Below, one piece after another: positions 8,375 through 16,763 of a stretch of DNA of 64,000 bases. Below the pieces are notes generated by a model. The model had not been told where the DNA came from. It did not search any database and saw only the letters and a program-made list of their open reading frames with translations. The position numbers and the translations under genes are program-made. Each line of letters opens with the position of its first letter. Position 1 is the first letter of the stretch. Source of the stretch: CAAFZY01 sp964410325 (lineage in GTDB: Bacteria; Pseudomonadota; Alphaproteobacteria; RF32; CAG-239); NCBI GenBank assembly GCA_964410325.1, contig CAYPFN010000006.1, positions 11,465 through 75,464 on the forward strand, written 5' to 3'.

Positions 8375-10141
8375 CTAGTTGTTTTTAAACTGTGCGTTAT
8401 ATAAGGAAGCGTAAGCGCCGTTTTCTTTCCGCAAAAGTTCATCATGTGTACCGCTTTCCGTAATTTCGCCGTCATTCATGACAACAATCTGTCCGGCATT
8501 CTTTATGGTAGATAAACGATGGGCAATCACAAAAACGGTGCGGTTTTTCATTAAATTTTCAATAGCTTTTTGCACCACGGCTTCAGATTTGTTATCAAGC
8601 GCGGAAGTCGCCTCATCTAAAATAACAATCGGCGCGTCTTTTATCAGGGCTCTGGCGATGGCGAGCCTTTGTTTTTGCCCGCCGGAAAGCGTTGTGCCTC
8701 GTTCACCGATTTCACTGTCGATCCCTTTTTCCAAGCCCTCTACAAAGGTATCTAAATATACCAGACGCAAAACATTGCGAATTTCCTCGTCTGTCGCATC
8801 AAATTTACCCAGCAGAATGTTTTCTTTGATTGTTCCTGTAAATAAGAAATTATCCTGGAAAACAACGGCAATATTATTGCGCAGGGATTCAAGAGAATAT
8901 CTACGGATATCTGTGCCGTCAATTAAAATTTTTCCGGAAACAACATCGTAAAAACGTGGCAAAAGATTAATCAGCGTCGTTTTCCCGCCACCAGAATTAC
9001 CGACAATGGCGATATTGCTGCCAGCTTTAACCTTAAGGTTGATATTTTTTAAGATCGGAGCGTTTGGATGATATTCAAAACAAACATTTCTGAATTCAAT
9101 TTCTTTTTTGACGTGATGCAGAATTTTGGGATTGTTGCAGTTTTCGACTTTAGCTTTAATAGCCAATATATCTATAATACGCTCAATGGCTAAGAAAGAA
9201 ATTTGCACATTGTTAAAACTTCTACCGATGCTTTTAATGGGGGTATATAGCAAAATAAGCGCCGTAATAAACGATACGAAATTTCCGGCCGAAATTTTTC
9301 CTTCAACGATAAGCGTGCTACCGTACCAAATGACGGCACCGATACCTGCGGAAACAATCACATGCATTAAGGGCGTCATCCAACCGGTTTTTTGCACGAC
9401 TTTTATCGTCAGCTTAAAAATGTTGATTAGAGTGCTGTCAAATTTTTTATATATATAAGACTGCAGATTATAAGAAGCAATGGTGCGGTTGCCATTATGC
9501 GTTTCGTTATAATTTGTATAAATTTTGGTGGTTTCTTCAACATTGCGGGCAATGCTTTTTTTAATCCGCCGTTTCACTGATGATAGCGGCATCAAGGCAA
9601 ATATCAAAACTGCAATGGCAATAATGGATAATTGCCATGAATTATAAATCAGAACAATAATCAAAGACAAGGATGAAAAAAAGCGTGAAACAAAAGTTTT
9701 CAAATTATCAAGAAGTCCGGTGCAGGCCGTGTCACAGTCAGAAGAAAAGCGTTGGATGACCAGTCCTGAATCATTATTGTCGAAGAAGGAAGTTTCCATG
9801 CACAGCAGTTTTCTGAACAGAGCTCGTTTCAAATCATGGGTGATTTTTGTGCCGACCCAGGTGTTAAGATAAGTGGCGGCATAATTCAAACCGCCCTGAA
9901 CCGAAGTGAAAGCAATAATTAAAAACGGAATGTATGTCGGAGATTGTGCGGATTTATCCACTAGAACAATATCCATATACGGCTTTAAGGCCAGAGCAAT
10001 GACCGAATCAAGTGCACCGATGGGAATGCTGATAAGGATTGCCAAAATAGCACGGAACATATAAGGCCTTACAAACGGCCACATAGCTTTATAGTGTTCG
10101 TGAAAACTCATTTTAAATTCAACAGATTCAAGTTTTGCCAC
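8375..10141 (-). CDS. MsbA-like ABC exporter (fused permease and ATPase)
   Basis: 588 residues, the usual half-transporter length: six membrane helices in about residues 1-320, then an ATPase domain with Walker A GNSGGGKTT near 380, ABC signature LSGGQKQRLAIARAL near 485 and Walker B IVILDEATSALD near 505, followed by the AHRLST switch histidine. Family members of this type flip lipids (MsbA, lipid A core) or export drugs or peptides; lipid A transport is plausible but not shown. The start is a GTG with AAGG eight bases upstream. It follows the DUF1294 gene by 9 bases and is probably co-transcribed with it. Confidence 0.9.
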   Translation of the reverse strand: MAKLESVEFKMSFHEHYKAMWPFVRPYMFRAILAILISIPIGALDSVIALALKPYMDIVLVDKSAQSPTYIPFLIIAFTSVQGGLNYAATYLNTWVGTKITHDLKRALFRKLLCMETSFFDNNDSGLVIQRFSSDCDTACTGLLDNLKTFVSRFFSSLSLIIVLIYNSWQLSIIAIAVLIFALMPLSSVKRRIKKSIARNVEETTKIYTNYNETHNGNRTIASYNLQSYIYKKFDSTLINIFKLTIKVVQKTGWMTPLMHVIVSAGIGAVIWYGSTLIVEGKISAGNFVSFITALILLYTPIKSIGRSFNNVQISFLAIERIIDILAIKAKVENCNNPKILHHVKKEIEFRNVCFEYHPNAPILKNINLKVKAGSNIAIVGNSGGGKTTLINLLPRFYDVVSGKILIDGTDIRRYSLESLRNNIAVVFQDNFLFTGTIKENILLGKFDATDEEIRNVLRLVYLDTFVEGLEKGIDSEIGERGTTLSGGQKQRLAIARALIKDAPIVILDEATSALDNKSEAVVQKAIENLMKNRTVFVIAHRLSTIKNAGQIVVMNDGEITESGTHDELLRKENGAYASLYNAQFKNN

Positions 10142-10150
10142 AGATTTGCC

Positions 10151-10588
10151 TTACAGAAGATTTAAAAATTTTAAGATATACCACACGATTGCAATTTGAA
10201 AAATCAGCATCAGCCAAAACACCGACTGAAAACTTTTCTTTTTGGTTTTATGATGAAACAGCCGTTGGGCAATAAATGCCCCCGGCCAGCCACCCAGCAG
10301 TTCCAATGTGTGCAGTTGGATTTCCGGTACCCGCCAGTTGCCTTTAATGGCGGCACGTTTATCAATTCCGTAGGCCAGAATGGCGGATATGTTAATTGCG
10401 GCAAAATGAAATACCAGAAACAGTAAAAAAGTTTTGTAAACAAACGGCGTTGCTCTGAAATAAAAGGTTTCTATATAATATGCCGAGGCAATAACCAACC
10501 CGAAATAGAGCAGGAAGAACGGATTTTTTTGCAAAGGGCGGATAAGTATAAGCATTACCGCCAGAATAGATGTAAAAGTAATAACCAT
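10151..10588 (-). CDS. DUF1294 family membrane protein
   Basis: 145 residues with about four hydrophobic segments. The DUF1294 signature is clear: a DKRAA motif (DKRAAIKGNWRVPE), then LHTLELLGGWPGAFIAQRLF with HKTKKKSF, and a last membrane helix. Some family members carry an N-terminal cold-shock domain; this one does not. Function is unknown. It sits 9 bases upstream of the ABC exporter in the same direction, so the two are probably one transcript. Confidence 0.88.
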   Translation of the reverse strand: MVITFTSILAVMLILIRPLQKNPFFLLYFGLVIASAYYIETFYFRATPFVYKTFLLFLVFHFAAINISAILAYGIDKRAAIKGNWRVPEIQLHTLELLGGWPGAFIAQRLFHHKTKKKSFQSVFWLMLIFQIAIVWYILKFLNLL

Positions 10589-10725
10589 ATTTATTTCCTA
10601 CCGCAAAAACTTATAATAATTTTTTGAAAAAGGCAAATAATAATTATATAAAAAATAAAAATTGCATTTTAAGAAATAATTAACTAATATATAAACTATG
10701 GATAATTAATTAAGGAGAACAAACA

Positions 10726-11517
10726 ATGAAAAAAATAATGCTTATCATGGTGGTTGTCGGCTTGGCGGCTTGTGCTTCCCAAGACCGTCCTGAATGCCAA
10801 TATCCGCGGTATGATTGTCCTCAGCCGGTTGTTCATGAAACAAGGCAGATGGAAGTTCAGGTTAGAACGGAGCCGAAAGCGTATGCGGTCTATAATCCAT
10901 GCCGTTGCGCTTATCGTCCGGATCCGTGCCGTGAGATTTTACGTCCGCGCGTAAAGGAAGTTGTAGAGGAAAAGCCACGCCGTAACTGTCCGCCGGATAA
11001 TCAGATGCTGGATTGCGGTTGCGGTAATTGTCAGACTTTTAGACAACCGGTTGTTTATCAGCAATCTAACAGTATGCCGGCTTTGTCTGTCACACCGACT
11101 GTTTATTATTCGGAGAACAGAGAAATTATACCTAATCAGCCAGATGCATATCTTCTAGCTTCGAGTCGAGTTTTGAATCGTTTTTTGAAGGATACTTCCT
11201 CAATTTACAGTCAAAGTCCGAATATCAAATTGTTTGTCAAGACAGCCCGTGCCAGCAGCAGTGATTTGCCGAGAGGTATTGATAACGGTCCAGCTAACAT
11301 GAAAAAACAAATTGCCGGTTCCTATACATTTTCTATAAGCGATACTTTGGCTGATGCTGACTATTATTTAGAAACGAATGTAGACTGGCTTGATACGCCT
11401 AGTAAAAATGTTCCGGCAATTCAATATAAAGTTGCTTTGTATGACAATGAAAATAACAAAATAAACGAATGGGTCGAAGTGATTAAGAAAGTACCAAATT
11501 CAGAAAACTGGATTTAA
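10726..11517 (+). CDS. Cys- and Pro-rich lipoprotein, uncharacterised
   Basis: 263 residues. The N-terminus is a lipoprotein signal peptide with lipobox LAAC, so the mature protein starts at Cys16. The next 90 residues are unusually rich in Cys, Pro and Arg (CQYPRYDCPQP, NPCRCAYRPDPC, DCGCGNC), suggesting disulfides or metal binding. The C-terminal half (about 130-263) looks like a folded beta domain (YTFSISDTLADADYYLETNV) and resembles in style the domain that precedes the protease-like part of the protein at 18539-20647. The start has a good AAGGAG element. The next gene begins 4 bases after the stop, so the two form an operon and probably work together in the envelope. I do not know the function. 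Confidence 0.75.
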   Translation: MKKIMLIMVVVGLAACASQDRPECQYPRYDCPQPVVHETRQMEVQVRTEPKAYAVYNPCRCAYRPDPCREILRPRVKEVVEEKPRRNCPPDNQMLDCGCGNCQTFRQPVVYQQSNSMPALSVTPTVYYSENREIIPNQPDAYLLASSRVLNRFLKDTSSIYSQSPNIKLFVKTARASSSDLPRGIDNGPANMKKQIAGSYTFSISDTLADADYYLETNVDWLDTPSKNVPAIQYKVALYDNENNKINEWVEVIKKVPNSENWI

Positions 11518-11520
11518 ATA

Positions 11521-12435
11521 ATGGATCTCGGACGGACTTTTTTTCCGCTGTTATCGATTGTTGCGTGCTTTTTATCCATGTTTCCAACAAAAGCTCGGTC
11601 GGTGGATATATATGGCAATACCTGTGAAAAAGTTATTGCCGGTGAAAGCAAATCCAGCACCCGCGTTCGCGCATCGGATAAAGCCGTTTTTTTGGGCGTT
11701 AAAAAGATTGATGAATTAGCCAAAGCTCGGGAAAGTTTAAATGAGCATGATATAAACGTGCTGGTTTACCGTTTGGTTGATGAACATGTGGAAGACTTAT
11801 CGGTCAATACCACGCGTGATGAGGAAGATAAAATCTGTGTGGAAATCAAAGGTTGGGTTAATCCTCAGGCAATAGCGGAAGTAGAGGCCGAATTCATTAA
11901 GGAGGAAGTTTCCTCGGAGGTTGTTGCTAGCGTTGCCTCGAATATCAGAGAGGAGATGGCGATAAAGCCAGATAATCCCGAAAATTTGGCATTATTGCAT
12001 ATAACGGCGTTAGAATATTTTAACGGAACAACATCGGTTAAATATGTGGAACCTCTGAAAAAGCAATTTTTTAACAACCCCTATTTTTATTTAACGGATG
12101 ATGCGGAAATTGCCGATTATATCATCCGTCCAAAAGTTTTAAAAGCCAAAGTGGATAAGCTTGATGCCGGCCACAAGCGCCTGCAGATGGTGGTAAACCT
12201 TGAGATTTCTGGTTTAAAAGACGAAGTTGTGAATGAATACCAAAACCGTTTCGTTTTATTCGGTGCGGAGGAGAATGAACAGCAAACGGCCGCGCGTCTT
12301 CTGAAAAAATTAATTAATAATGCTGGTGATGGCGCTTTGCGAAAAATTGAACATAATGAGCAGAAAAGGCTGGAAAAAAGCGAAGTCGGCCGTATATTAG
12401 ATGAACAGACATCTTTCGGAGATTGGTCCTTTTAA
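11521..12435 (+). CDS. Exported protein of unknown function, partner of the lipoprotein upstream
   Basis: 304 residues with an N-terminal hydrophobic signal (about 1-27, ending near KARS). Residues 45-125 (ASDKAVFLGV ... EIKGWVN) look like the small domain found in periplasmic FlgT- or LPP20-type proteins, which carry an RVRASDKA-like entry; this is a weak resemblance. The rest is a mixed alpha/beta region (IADYIIRPKVLKAKVDKLD) like outer-membrane assembly accessory domains. It starts 4 bases after the lipoprotein stop codon, so translation is likely coupled. Function unknown. Confidence 0.7.
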   Translation: MDLGRTFFPLLSIVACFLSMFPTKARSVDIYGNTCEKVIAGESKSSTRVRASDKAVFLGVKKIDELAKARESLNEHDINVLVYRLVDEHVEDLSVNTTRDEEDKICVEIKGWVNPQAIAEVEAEFIKEEVSSEVVASVASNIREEMAIKPDNPENLALLHITALEYFNGTTSVKYVEPLKKQFFNNPYFYLTDDAEIADYIIRPKVLKAKVDKLDAGHKRLQMVVNLEISGLKDEVVNEYQNRFVLFGAEENEQQTAARLLKKLINNAGDGALRKIEHNEQKRLEKSEVGRILDEQTSFGDWSF

Positions 12436-12446
12436 AATTTGAAGCA

Positions 12447-12887
12447 TTATCTTTCAAGTATAAAAGTGGCCGGTCCGTCATTAAGCAGTTCAACCTGCAT
12501 GTCAGCTTGAAAAATTCCAGTTTCAACCTTAAGCCCTTGTTCTTTTAATTTATCTGAAAAATAAAGATAAAGCCGGTTGGCATCTGCCGGCGCTGCCGCC
12601 GTTTCAAATCCTGGACGGTTGCCACGGCTGATATCGCTGGCCAACGTAAATTGCGAAACAACCAAAACTTCACCTTTAATATCTCGTACAGATAGATTCA
12701 TTTTGCCGTTTTTATCCTCAAAAATACGCAAATTAGCGGTTTTTCGTGCCAAATAATCAGCTTGTTCGTCGGTATCATTTTTTTCAACGCCTAAAAAAAT
12801 AAGCAAACCTTCGCCGATATTGGCAACAAGCTTGCCATCGACGCTTACCGAGGCATACTTTACTCTTTGCAACAGAGCTTTCATCAT
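12447..12887 (-). CDS. dtd: D-aminoacyl-tRNA deacylase Dtd
   Basis: Dtd removes D-amino acids (and glycine from tRNA-Ala) that were wrongly attached to tRNA. The 146-residue protein is the normal length and has both active-site motifs: SQFTL near residue 79 and the C-terminal NDGPATF, where most homologues have NDGPVT. The start could be either of two adjacent ATG codons. It lies 12 bases downstream of the SpmA-SpmB-like gene on the same strand and is probably co-transcribed. It converges with the exported-protein gene. Confidence 0.95.
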   Translation of the reverse strand: MMKALLQRVKYASVSVDGKLVANIGEGLLIFLGVEKNDTDEQADYLARKTANLRIFEDKNGKMNLSVRDIKGEVLVVSQFTLASDISRGNRPGFETAAAPADANRLYLYFSDKLKEQGLKVETGIFQADMQVELLNDGPATFILER

Positions 12888-12899
12888 AAATTCTCCTTA

Positions 12900-14126
12900 T
12901 TAGAAAAACAAATAAGATAAATATATAGCGACGCTGATGCCAGCAACATCAGCTAACAGGGCGCAAGGCAGAGCAGAGCGTGTTTTAATAATTTTAACGG
13001 CGCCGAAATAAATTGCCAAAACATAAAAAGTTGTTTCGGTCGACCCCTGAATAACCGAAGCTGTAAAGCCTTCAAAGCTGTCGCCGCCATATGTTTTTAG
13101 CGTTTCGATCATCATAGCACGTGCGCCGTTGCCGGATAAGGGTTTCATCAAAGCTGTCGGCAGTGCTGGTACGAAAGCGGTATCGCCATGGCACAATACC
13201 AAAACTTTTTCTATGCCAAGGATAAACAAGTCCATCAGTCCCGAAGCGCGCAGCATGGCAATGGCTGCAAGCATAGCTACCAGATAGGGGATAATTTTAA
13301 CGGCAATATCAAAACCTTCTTTGGCGCCAGTGATAAAACATTCGTATACATTAAGACGTTTTAAGGCACCGGCCACAATAAAAATAAAAATAATTAAAAG
13401 CAAAATAAAATTTCCGGCCACCGCTGAATATTTAAGCCTAATTTCATCTGGCAGAGCAGAAAAATACCAGGCTAAACCACCGATAAATAAAGCAAAACCG
13501 CCTAAGTAAGCTAAGACGACTTTATTAAAAATATTAAGTTTCTGTACCAAAGCGACCGCTAAAAAACCTGTCAGCGTCGAAACGGAAGTGGCCAGCAAAA
13601 TCGGAATAAAAACGGCGCACGGATTAGAAGAACCGAGTTCCGCACGATACATCATAATATTAATGGGAATAAGCGTAATAGCGGAAGCATTGATAACCAT
13701 AAACATAATTTGCGCATTTGAGGCCGTATCTTTTTGAGTGTTTAATTCCTGCATTTGTTCCATGGCTTTCAGCCCCATCGGCGTAGCTGCATTGTCAAGT
13801 CCCAGCATATTGGCAGCCATGTTCATCACAATAGAACCGAGCGACGGATGATTATTCGGGATTTCTGGCATGATTTTGCGAAACAGTGGCGCTAAAGCTT
13901 TTGCCAGCAGTGCCGTCATACCGGCTTGCTCCGCAATTTTTAACAATCCAAGCCATAGGCATAACATGCCCGTAAGGTTAATTGAAATTGTAAATCCGCT
14001 TTGGGCAGTATCAAACAAAGTTTTTACCATTTGTGTCCAGATTTCGGTGTTGCCCAAAGCAAAAGCCTGATATCCCGCGGCTAAAAAGGAAAGAAGAAAA
14101 AAAGCAGTCCAAATAACGTTAAGCAT
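12900..14126 (-). CDS. SpmA-SpmB-like fused membrane protein (nucleoside-recognition/Gate domains)
   Basis: 408 residues with about ten membrane segments. The first half carries the SpmA-type block with GLDNAATPMGLKAMEQMQ and the second half the SpmB-type block with PTALMKPLSGNGARAMMIE and QGSTETTFYVLAIYFG. In Bacillus, SpmA and SpmB are separate spore-maturation proteins; in many proteobacteria they are fused and are of unknown transport function. This organism shows no sign of sporulation. It is upstream of dtd in one operon. Confidence 0.9.
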   Translation of the reverse strand: MLNVIWTAFFLLSFLAAGYQAFALGNTEIWTQMVKTLFDTAQSGFTISINLTGMLCLWLGLLKIAEQAGMTALLAKALAPLFRKIMPEIPNNHPSLGSIVMNMAANMLGLDNAATPMGLKAMEQMQELNTQKDTASNAQIMFMVINASAITLIPINIMMYRAELGSSNPCAVFIPILLATSVSTLTGFLAVALVQKLNIFNKVVLAYLGGFALFIGGLAWYFSALPDEIRLKYSAVAGNFILLLIIFIFIVAGALKRLNVYECFITGAKEGFDIAVKIIPYLVAMLAAIAMLRASGLMDLFILGIEKVLVLCHGDTAFVPALPTALMKPLSGNGARAMMIETLKTYGGDSFEGFTASVIQGSTETTFYVLAIYFGAVKIIKTRSALPCALLADVAGISVAIYLSYLFF

Positions 14127-14248
14127 TGTTTTTATCCGTTACAATTTAAAACCAAGCATAACGGCAAATAATGAAAATAATTTTAATATTTTCTTTAAGA
14201 AACAATGTTTATAATCTAACAGATATAGCAAAGGAAAGGATAAAAATC

Positions 14249-14818
14249 GTGGAAAAATGGATTACCATTGTTGTTGCCGTTGTGATATTAGGTGGTTTTT
14301 ATTGGTTATATGTTTCTTTGATAAAAAAGAAAAATAAAGTTAAGGAAGCCTCTGCTGGTGTGGATGTTCAACTGAAAAAACGTTATGACCTTATTCCCAA
14401 TATGTTGCAAATGGCATCAAAGTTTATGGAACATGAAAAAGATTTAATGACGGAAATTGTTCGTCTGCGTACGGAAGCAATGAAAAAAGACTTTAGTGGC
14501 GCTCCGCAGGAAGTAATTGACTTGGCCAATGAAATAGATGCCCGACTACACGATTTTTGGCTTTCGGTTGAAAATTATCCGGATTTAAAGTCAAACCAAA
14601 CCATGCTGCAGGCTATGCAAAGTTTTAATGAAGTGGAAGAACACATTGCCGCGGCGCGTCGGTTTTATAATGCCAGCGTTAATGATTTAAAAAATGCCGC
14701 CGAGATTTTTCCAGGCAATTTAGTCGCGGCTATTATCGGCATTAAAGCAGATATGCCGTTCTTTGAAGCTGAGAAGCAGGCTAAACAGCGCATAAATGCA
14801 GGTGAATTCTTTAAATGA
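14249..14818 (+). CDS. LemA family protein
   Basis: LemA proteins are anchored by one N-terminal helix and carry a long helical bundle; their function is unclear. About 189 residues from the GTG at 14249: the helix ITIVVAVVILGGFYWLY, then the family core VQLKKRYDLIPNMLQMASKFM and the later RRFYNASVNDLKN. I prefer this GTG because AAGGAAAGGA lies eight bases upstream and homologues start just before the helix; an in-frame ATG at 14171 would add 26 residues without a ribosome site. Its stop overlaps the start of the DUF3137 gene, a common pairing. Confidence 0.92.
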   Translation: MEKWITIVVAVVILGGFYWLYVSLIKKKNKVKEASAGVDVQLKKRYDLIPNMLQMASKFMEHEKDLMTEIVRLRTEAMKKDFSGAPQEVIDLANEIDARLHDFWLSVENYPDLKSNQTMLQAMQSFNEVEEHIAAARRFYNASVNDLKNAAEIFPGNLVAAIIGIKADMPFFEAEKQAKQRINAGEFFK

Positions 14819-15792
14819 TGGCACCTGATTTTGCAGATATGGAATATGAACAGTATTCTGATTTAAAAAATCGGTTTGATAAATATTATCAGACAACGCT
14901 TCATCCATTTTTAAAGCAAAAGGAAGATACGCGTTTAAAATATGTCAATCGTTTCGGTTTTCTGCTTTTGATATCGTTTTTTATTTTACCGATGTCGGCG
15001 CTCATAATTTATTTTATCAACAAGTATAGCCAAACTGTCATAGACTGGGGTTTTTATTATATAATTGTTGCGGCAACGGTTTTTATTTTGCGTGGCCCTT
15101 ATGCCAAATACCGCAAAGAAGTAAGAAATGATGTGATGGATTTGTTTGTTCATTTTTTTGATGGGTTTTCTTATCATCAGGGACAAGGATTAAGCCACAG
15201 TTTAATGCAACAAAGCCAGATTTTTCCGGCATATACGTATGCATCTGCCGATGATTGTTTTTCCGGCCGTTATAATGATGTCAATTTGTTGGTTTGTGAA
15301 GAACTGCTACAAAAAGAATATTTAACATCTAAAGGTAAAAAACGCATCCAAACCGTATTTCGCGGCATCGCCGTGGAAATGGATATGAAAAAACCTTTCA
15401 AAGGTCAGACCATTGTTGTCAAAGATATGGGCATATTTAATAAGTTCAAAAATTATGAAGGCTTAGAAAGGGTTAAATTGGAAGATGTCGTCTTCGAGAA
15501 GCATTTTGAAGTTTATTCATCAGATCAGATTGAAGCGCGTTATTTGCTGACAACCGCTTTTATGGAACGGATTTTGAAATTAAAAGAACTGTATAGAGGC
15601 AAAAAAATTGAGATAAGCTTTTATACCAATAAAATTTTATTGGCTATTGATACTCGGGAAGACATGTTTGAACCATGCTCATTTTTTAAAACCAATTTGC
15701 GTAAGGAAAAGTTTGATATGGTTTTTGAACAGTTTTGGACCATCTTTTCAATTATCCACATTTTGAAGCTTAATCAAAATATAGGCATGTAA
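14815..15792 (+). CDS. DUF3137 domain membrane protein
   Basis: 325 residues with two hydrophobic segments near residues 45-65 and 75-95 and a large soluble C-terminal domain. Its pattern (SADDCFSGRYNDVNLLVCEE, FRGIAVEMDM, EARYLLTTAFMERILKL, ISFYTNKILLAIDT) matches DUF3137 proteins, which are typically encoded next to lemA. Function unknown; membrane-bound. The start codon overlaps the lemA stop by four bases, so the two are translationally coupled. A strong terminator follows. Confidence 0.9.
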   Translation: MMAPDFADMEYEQYSDLKNRFDKYYQTTLHPFLKQKEDTRLKYVNRFGFLLLISFFILPMSALIIYFINKYSQTVIDWGFYYIIVAATVFILRGPYAKYRKEVRNDVMDLFVHFFDGFSYHQGQGLSHSLMQQSQIFPAYTYASADDCFSGRYNDVNLLVCEELLQKEYLTSKGKKRIQTVFRGIAVEMDMKKPFKGQTIVVKDMGIFNKFKNYEGLERVKLEDVVFEKHFEVYSSDQIEARYLLTTAFMERILKLKELYRGKKIEISFYTNKILLAIDTREDMFEPCSFFKTNLRKEKFDMVFEQFWTIFSIIHILKLNQNIGM

Positions 15793-15797
15793 AGTTG

Positions 15798-15828
15798 AAA
15801 AATCCCGCTTTTGCAGCGGGATTTTTTT
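15798..15828. terminator. Bidirectional terminator between convergent genes
   Basis: AAAAATCCCGCT and AGCGGGATTTTTTT form a GC-rich stem with T-runs on both strands, between the DUF3137 gene and the convergent membrane protein gene. Confidence 0.92.
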
Positions 15829-16513
15829 AATTTTGTTTAAATTTTAATAAGTGATACTGAGCCAGTATAATGATAACTAAGTAAGGCAAAAACATTTCGC
15901 TGCTTTCTTCCAGAAAAGACCAAAGCTCAATTTGGCAGCGCGGCAGAGAAACATCATTATGAGCGTCGCGCCAGTTGCTAGGAAACCGGTCGGCGAATTT
16001 AGCAAATACCAGCACGCAACAAAAAACTGCGGTTGACCAGGTTATAGTATTGAGTTTAAAGAAAGATAAAACAAGGTGTTTAGCGTATTTTACCGCCAAA
16101 TAAACAATGGCGCCGAAAATGACAATTAAGAGCAGCCCGAATACAATCTTTTCTCCTAAGGGATTATTCGGATTTAAGAAAAAACGCGATTTGAAAGGCG
16201 TGCTGTCAGTGCGGGAAAGATGATGCTGGATGCCGGCCTCACGCAGAAAGGCGCATATGGCCAAAAACAAATAGATTCCCCAGGAGGTGATTTTATCGGT
16301 GTAATCTTTAGCAAAAAACATCAATGCGACCAGCAAAGCGATATAGCCGATGTTTGTAAACAGCTCGATAATCTGTCCGTCTTCGGTAATTTTAAATTTT
16401 TGTTCAGGAAACCAAATCAGCACAACGGTCAACATCAAGCCCCAGCATAAAGCAAACAAAATCGGTGTAAAAAAAGGCGATAAAAATATTTTTTTCATTA
16501 ACTTATTCCTCAA
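15827..16513 (-). CDS. Uncharacterised polytopic membrane protein
   Basis: 228 residues with about six hydrophobic segments. Conserved-looking polar motifs between helices, such as FLREAGIQHHLSRTDSTPFK after the third helix and FLEESSEMFLPYLV before the last, suggest a membrane enzyme; the same kind of pattern occurs in unnamed proteobacterial membrane proteins, but I cannot name the family. The stop codon overlaps the shared terminator. It is probably a single-gene unit. Confidence 0.75.
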   Translation of the reverse strand: MRNKLMKKIFLSPFFTPILFALCWGLMLTVVLIWFPEQKFKITEDGQIIELFTNIGYIALLVALMFFAKDYTDKITSWGIYLFLAICAFLREAGIQHHLSRTDSTPFKSRFFLNPNNPLGEKIVFGLLLIVIFGAIVYLAVKYAKHLVLSFFKLNTITWSTAVFCCVLVFAKFADRFPSNWRDAHNDVSLPRCQIELWSFLEESSEMFLPYLVIIILAQYHLLKFKQN

Positions 16514-16597
16514 AATTGTCTTAAAATATAAACGACTATATATTTAAACTATTTAGAAACAAGAGTTTTTTTTATTAAGTGCATAAAATTATTTAAA

Positions 16598-16725
16598 GTT
16601 GCCGTCCGCTCGTGCCAGCGCACATTTTCACTCCCTTGAACAAGCGCCAGCTTGCAAGATTAGGGCTATGGTTTCTAACCAGCAAAAGCCTAGGTTTGTA
16701 CGGCCCAGCACTCAGGTACGGCAAT
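16598..16725. ncRNA. Candidate structured RNA, strand and family uncertain
   Basis: A conspicuously GC-richer 128-base block in AT-rich non-coding DNA. The ends pair (GTTGCCGT with ACGGCAAT). Inside are a strong hairpin (CAAGC/GCTTG, closed further by CTTG/CAAG near 16639-16662) and a nested one (TAGGGCT/AGCCTA around TGGTT/AACCA). A closed rod with a central open region is reminiscent of 6S RNA, but it is shorter than usual and I could not match conserved 6S positions. The hairpins pair equally on either strand; a hairpin (ATGCCTT/AAGGCAT) follows on the plus strand without a T-run. Confidence 0.35.
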
Positions 16726-16763
16726 GCCTTATAGACATGATGAAGGCATGACAAAACTAATTT

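Noticed and set aside
14171..14248. Longer N-terminus for the LemA protein
   Set aside because: No ribosome site, and family members start just before the membrane helix; the GTG at 14249 has a strong one.
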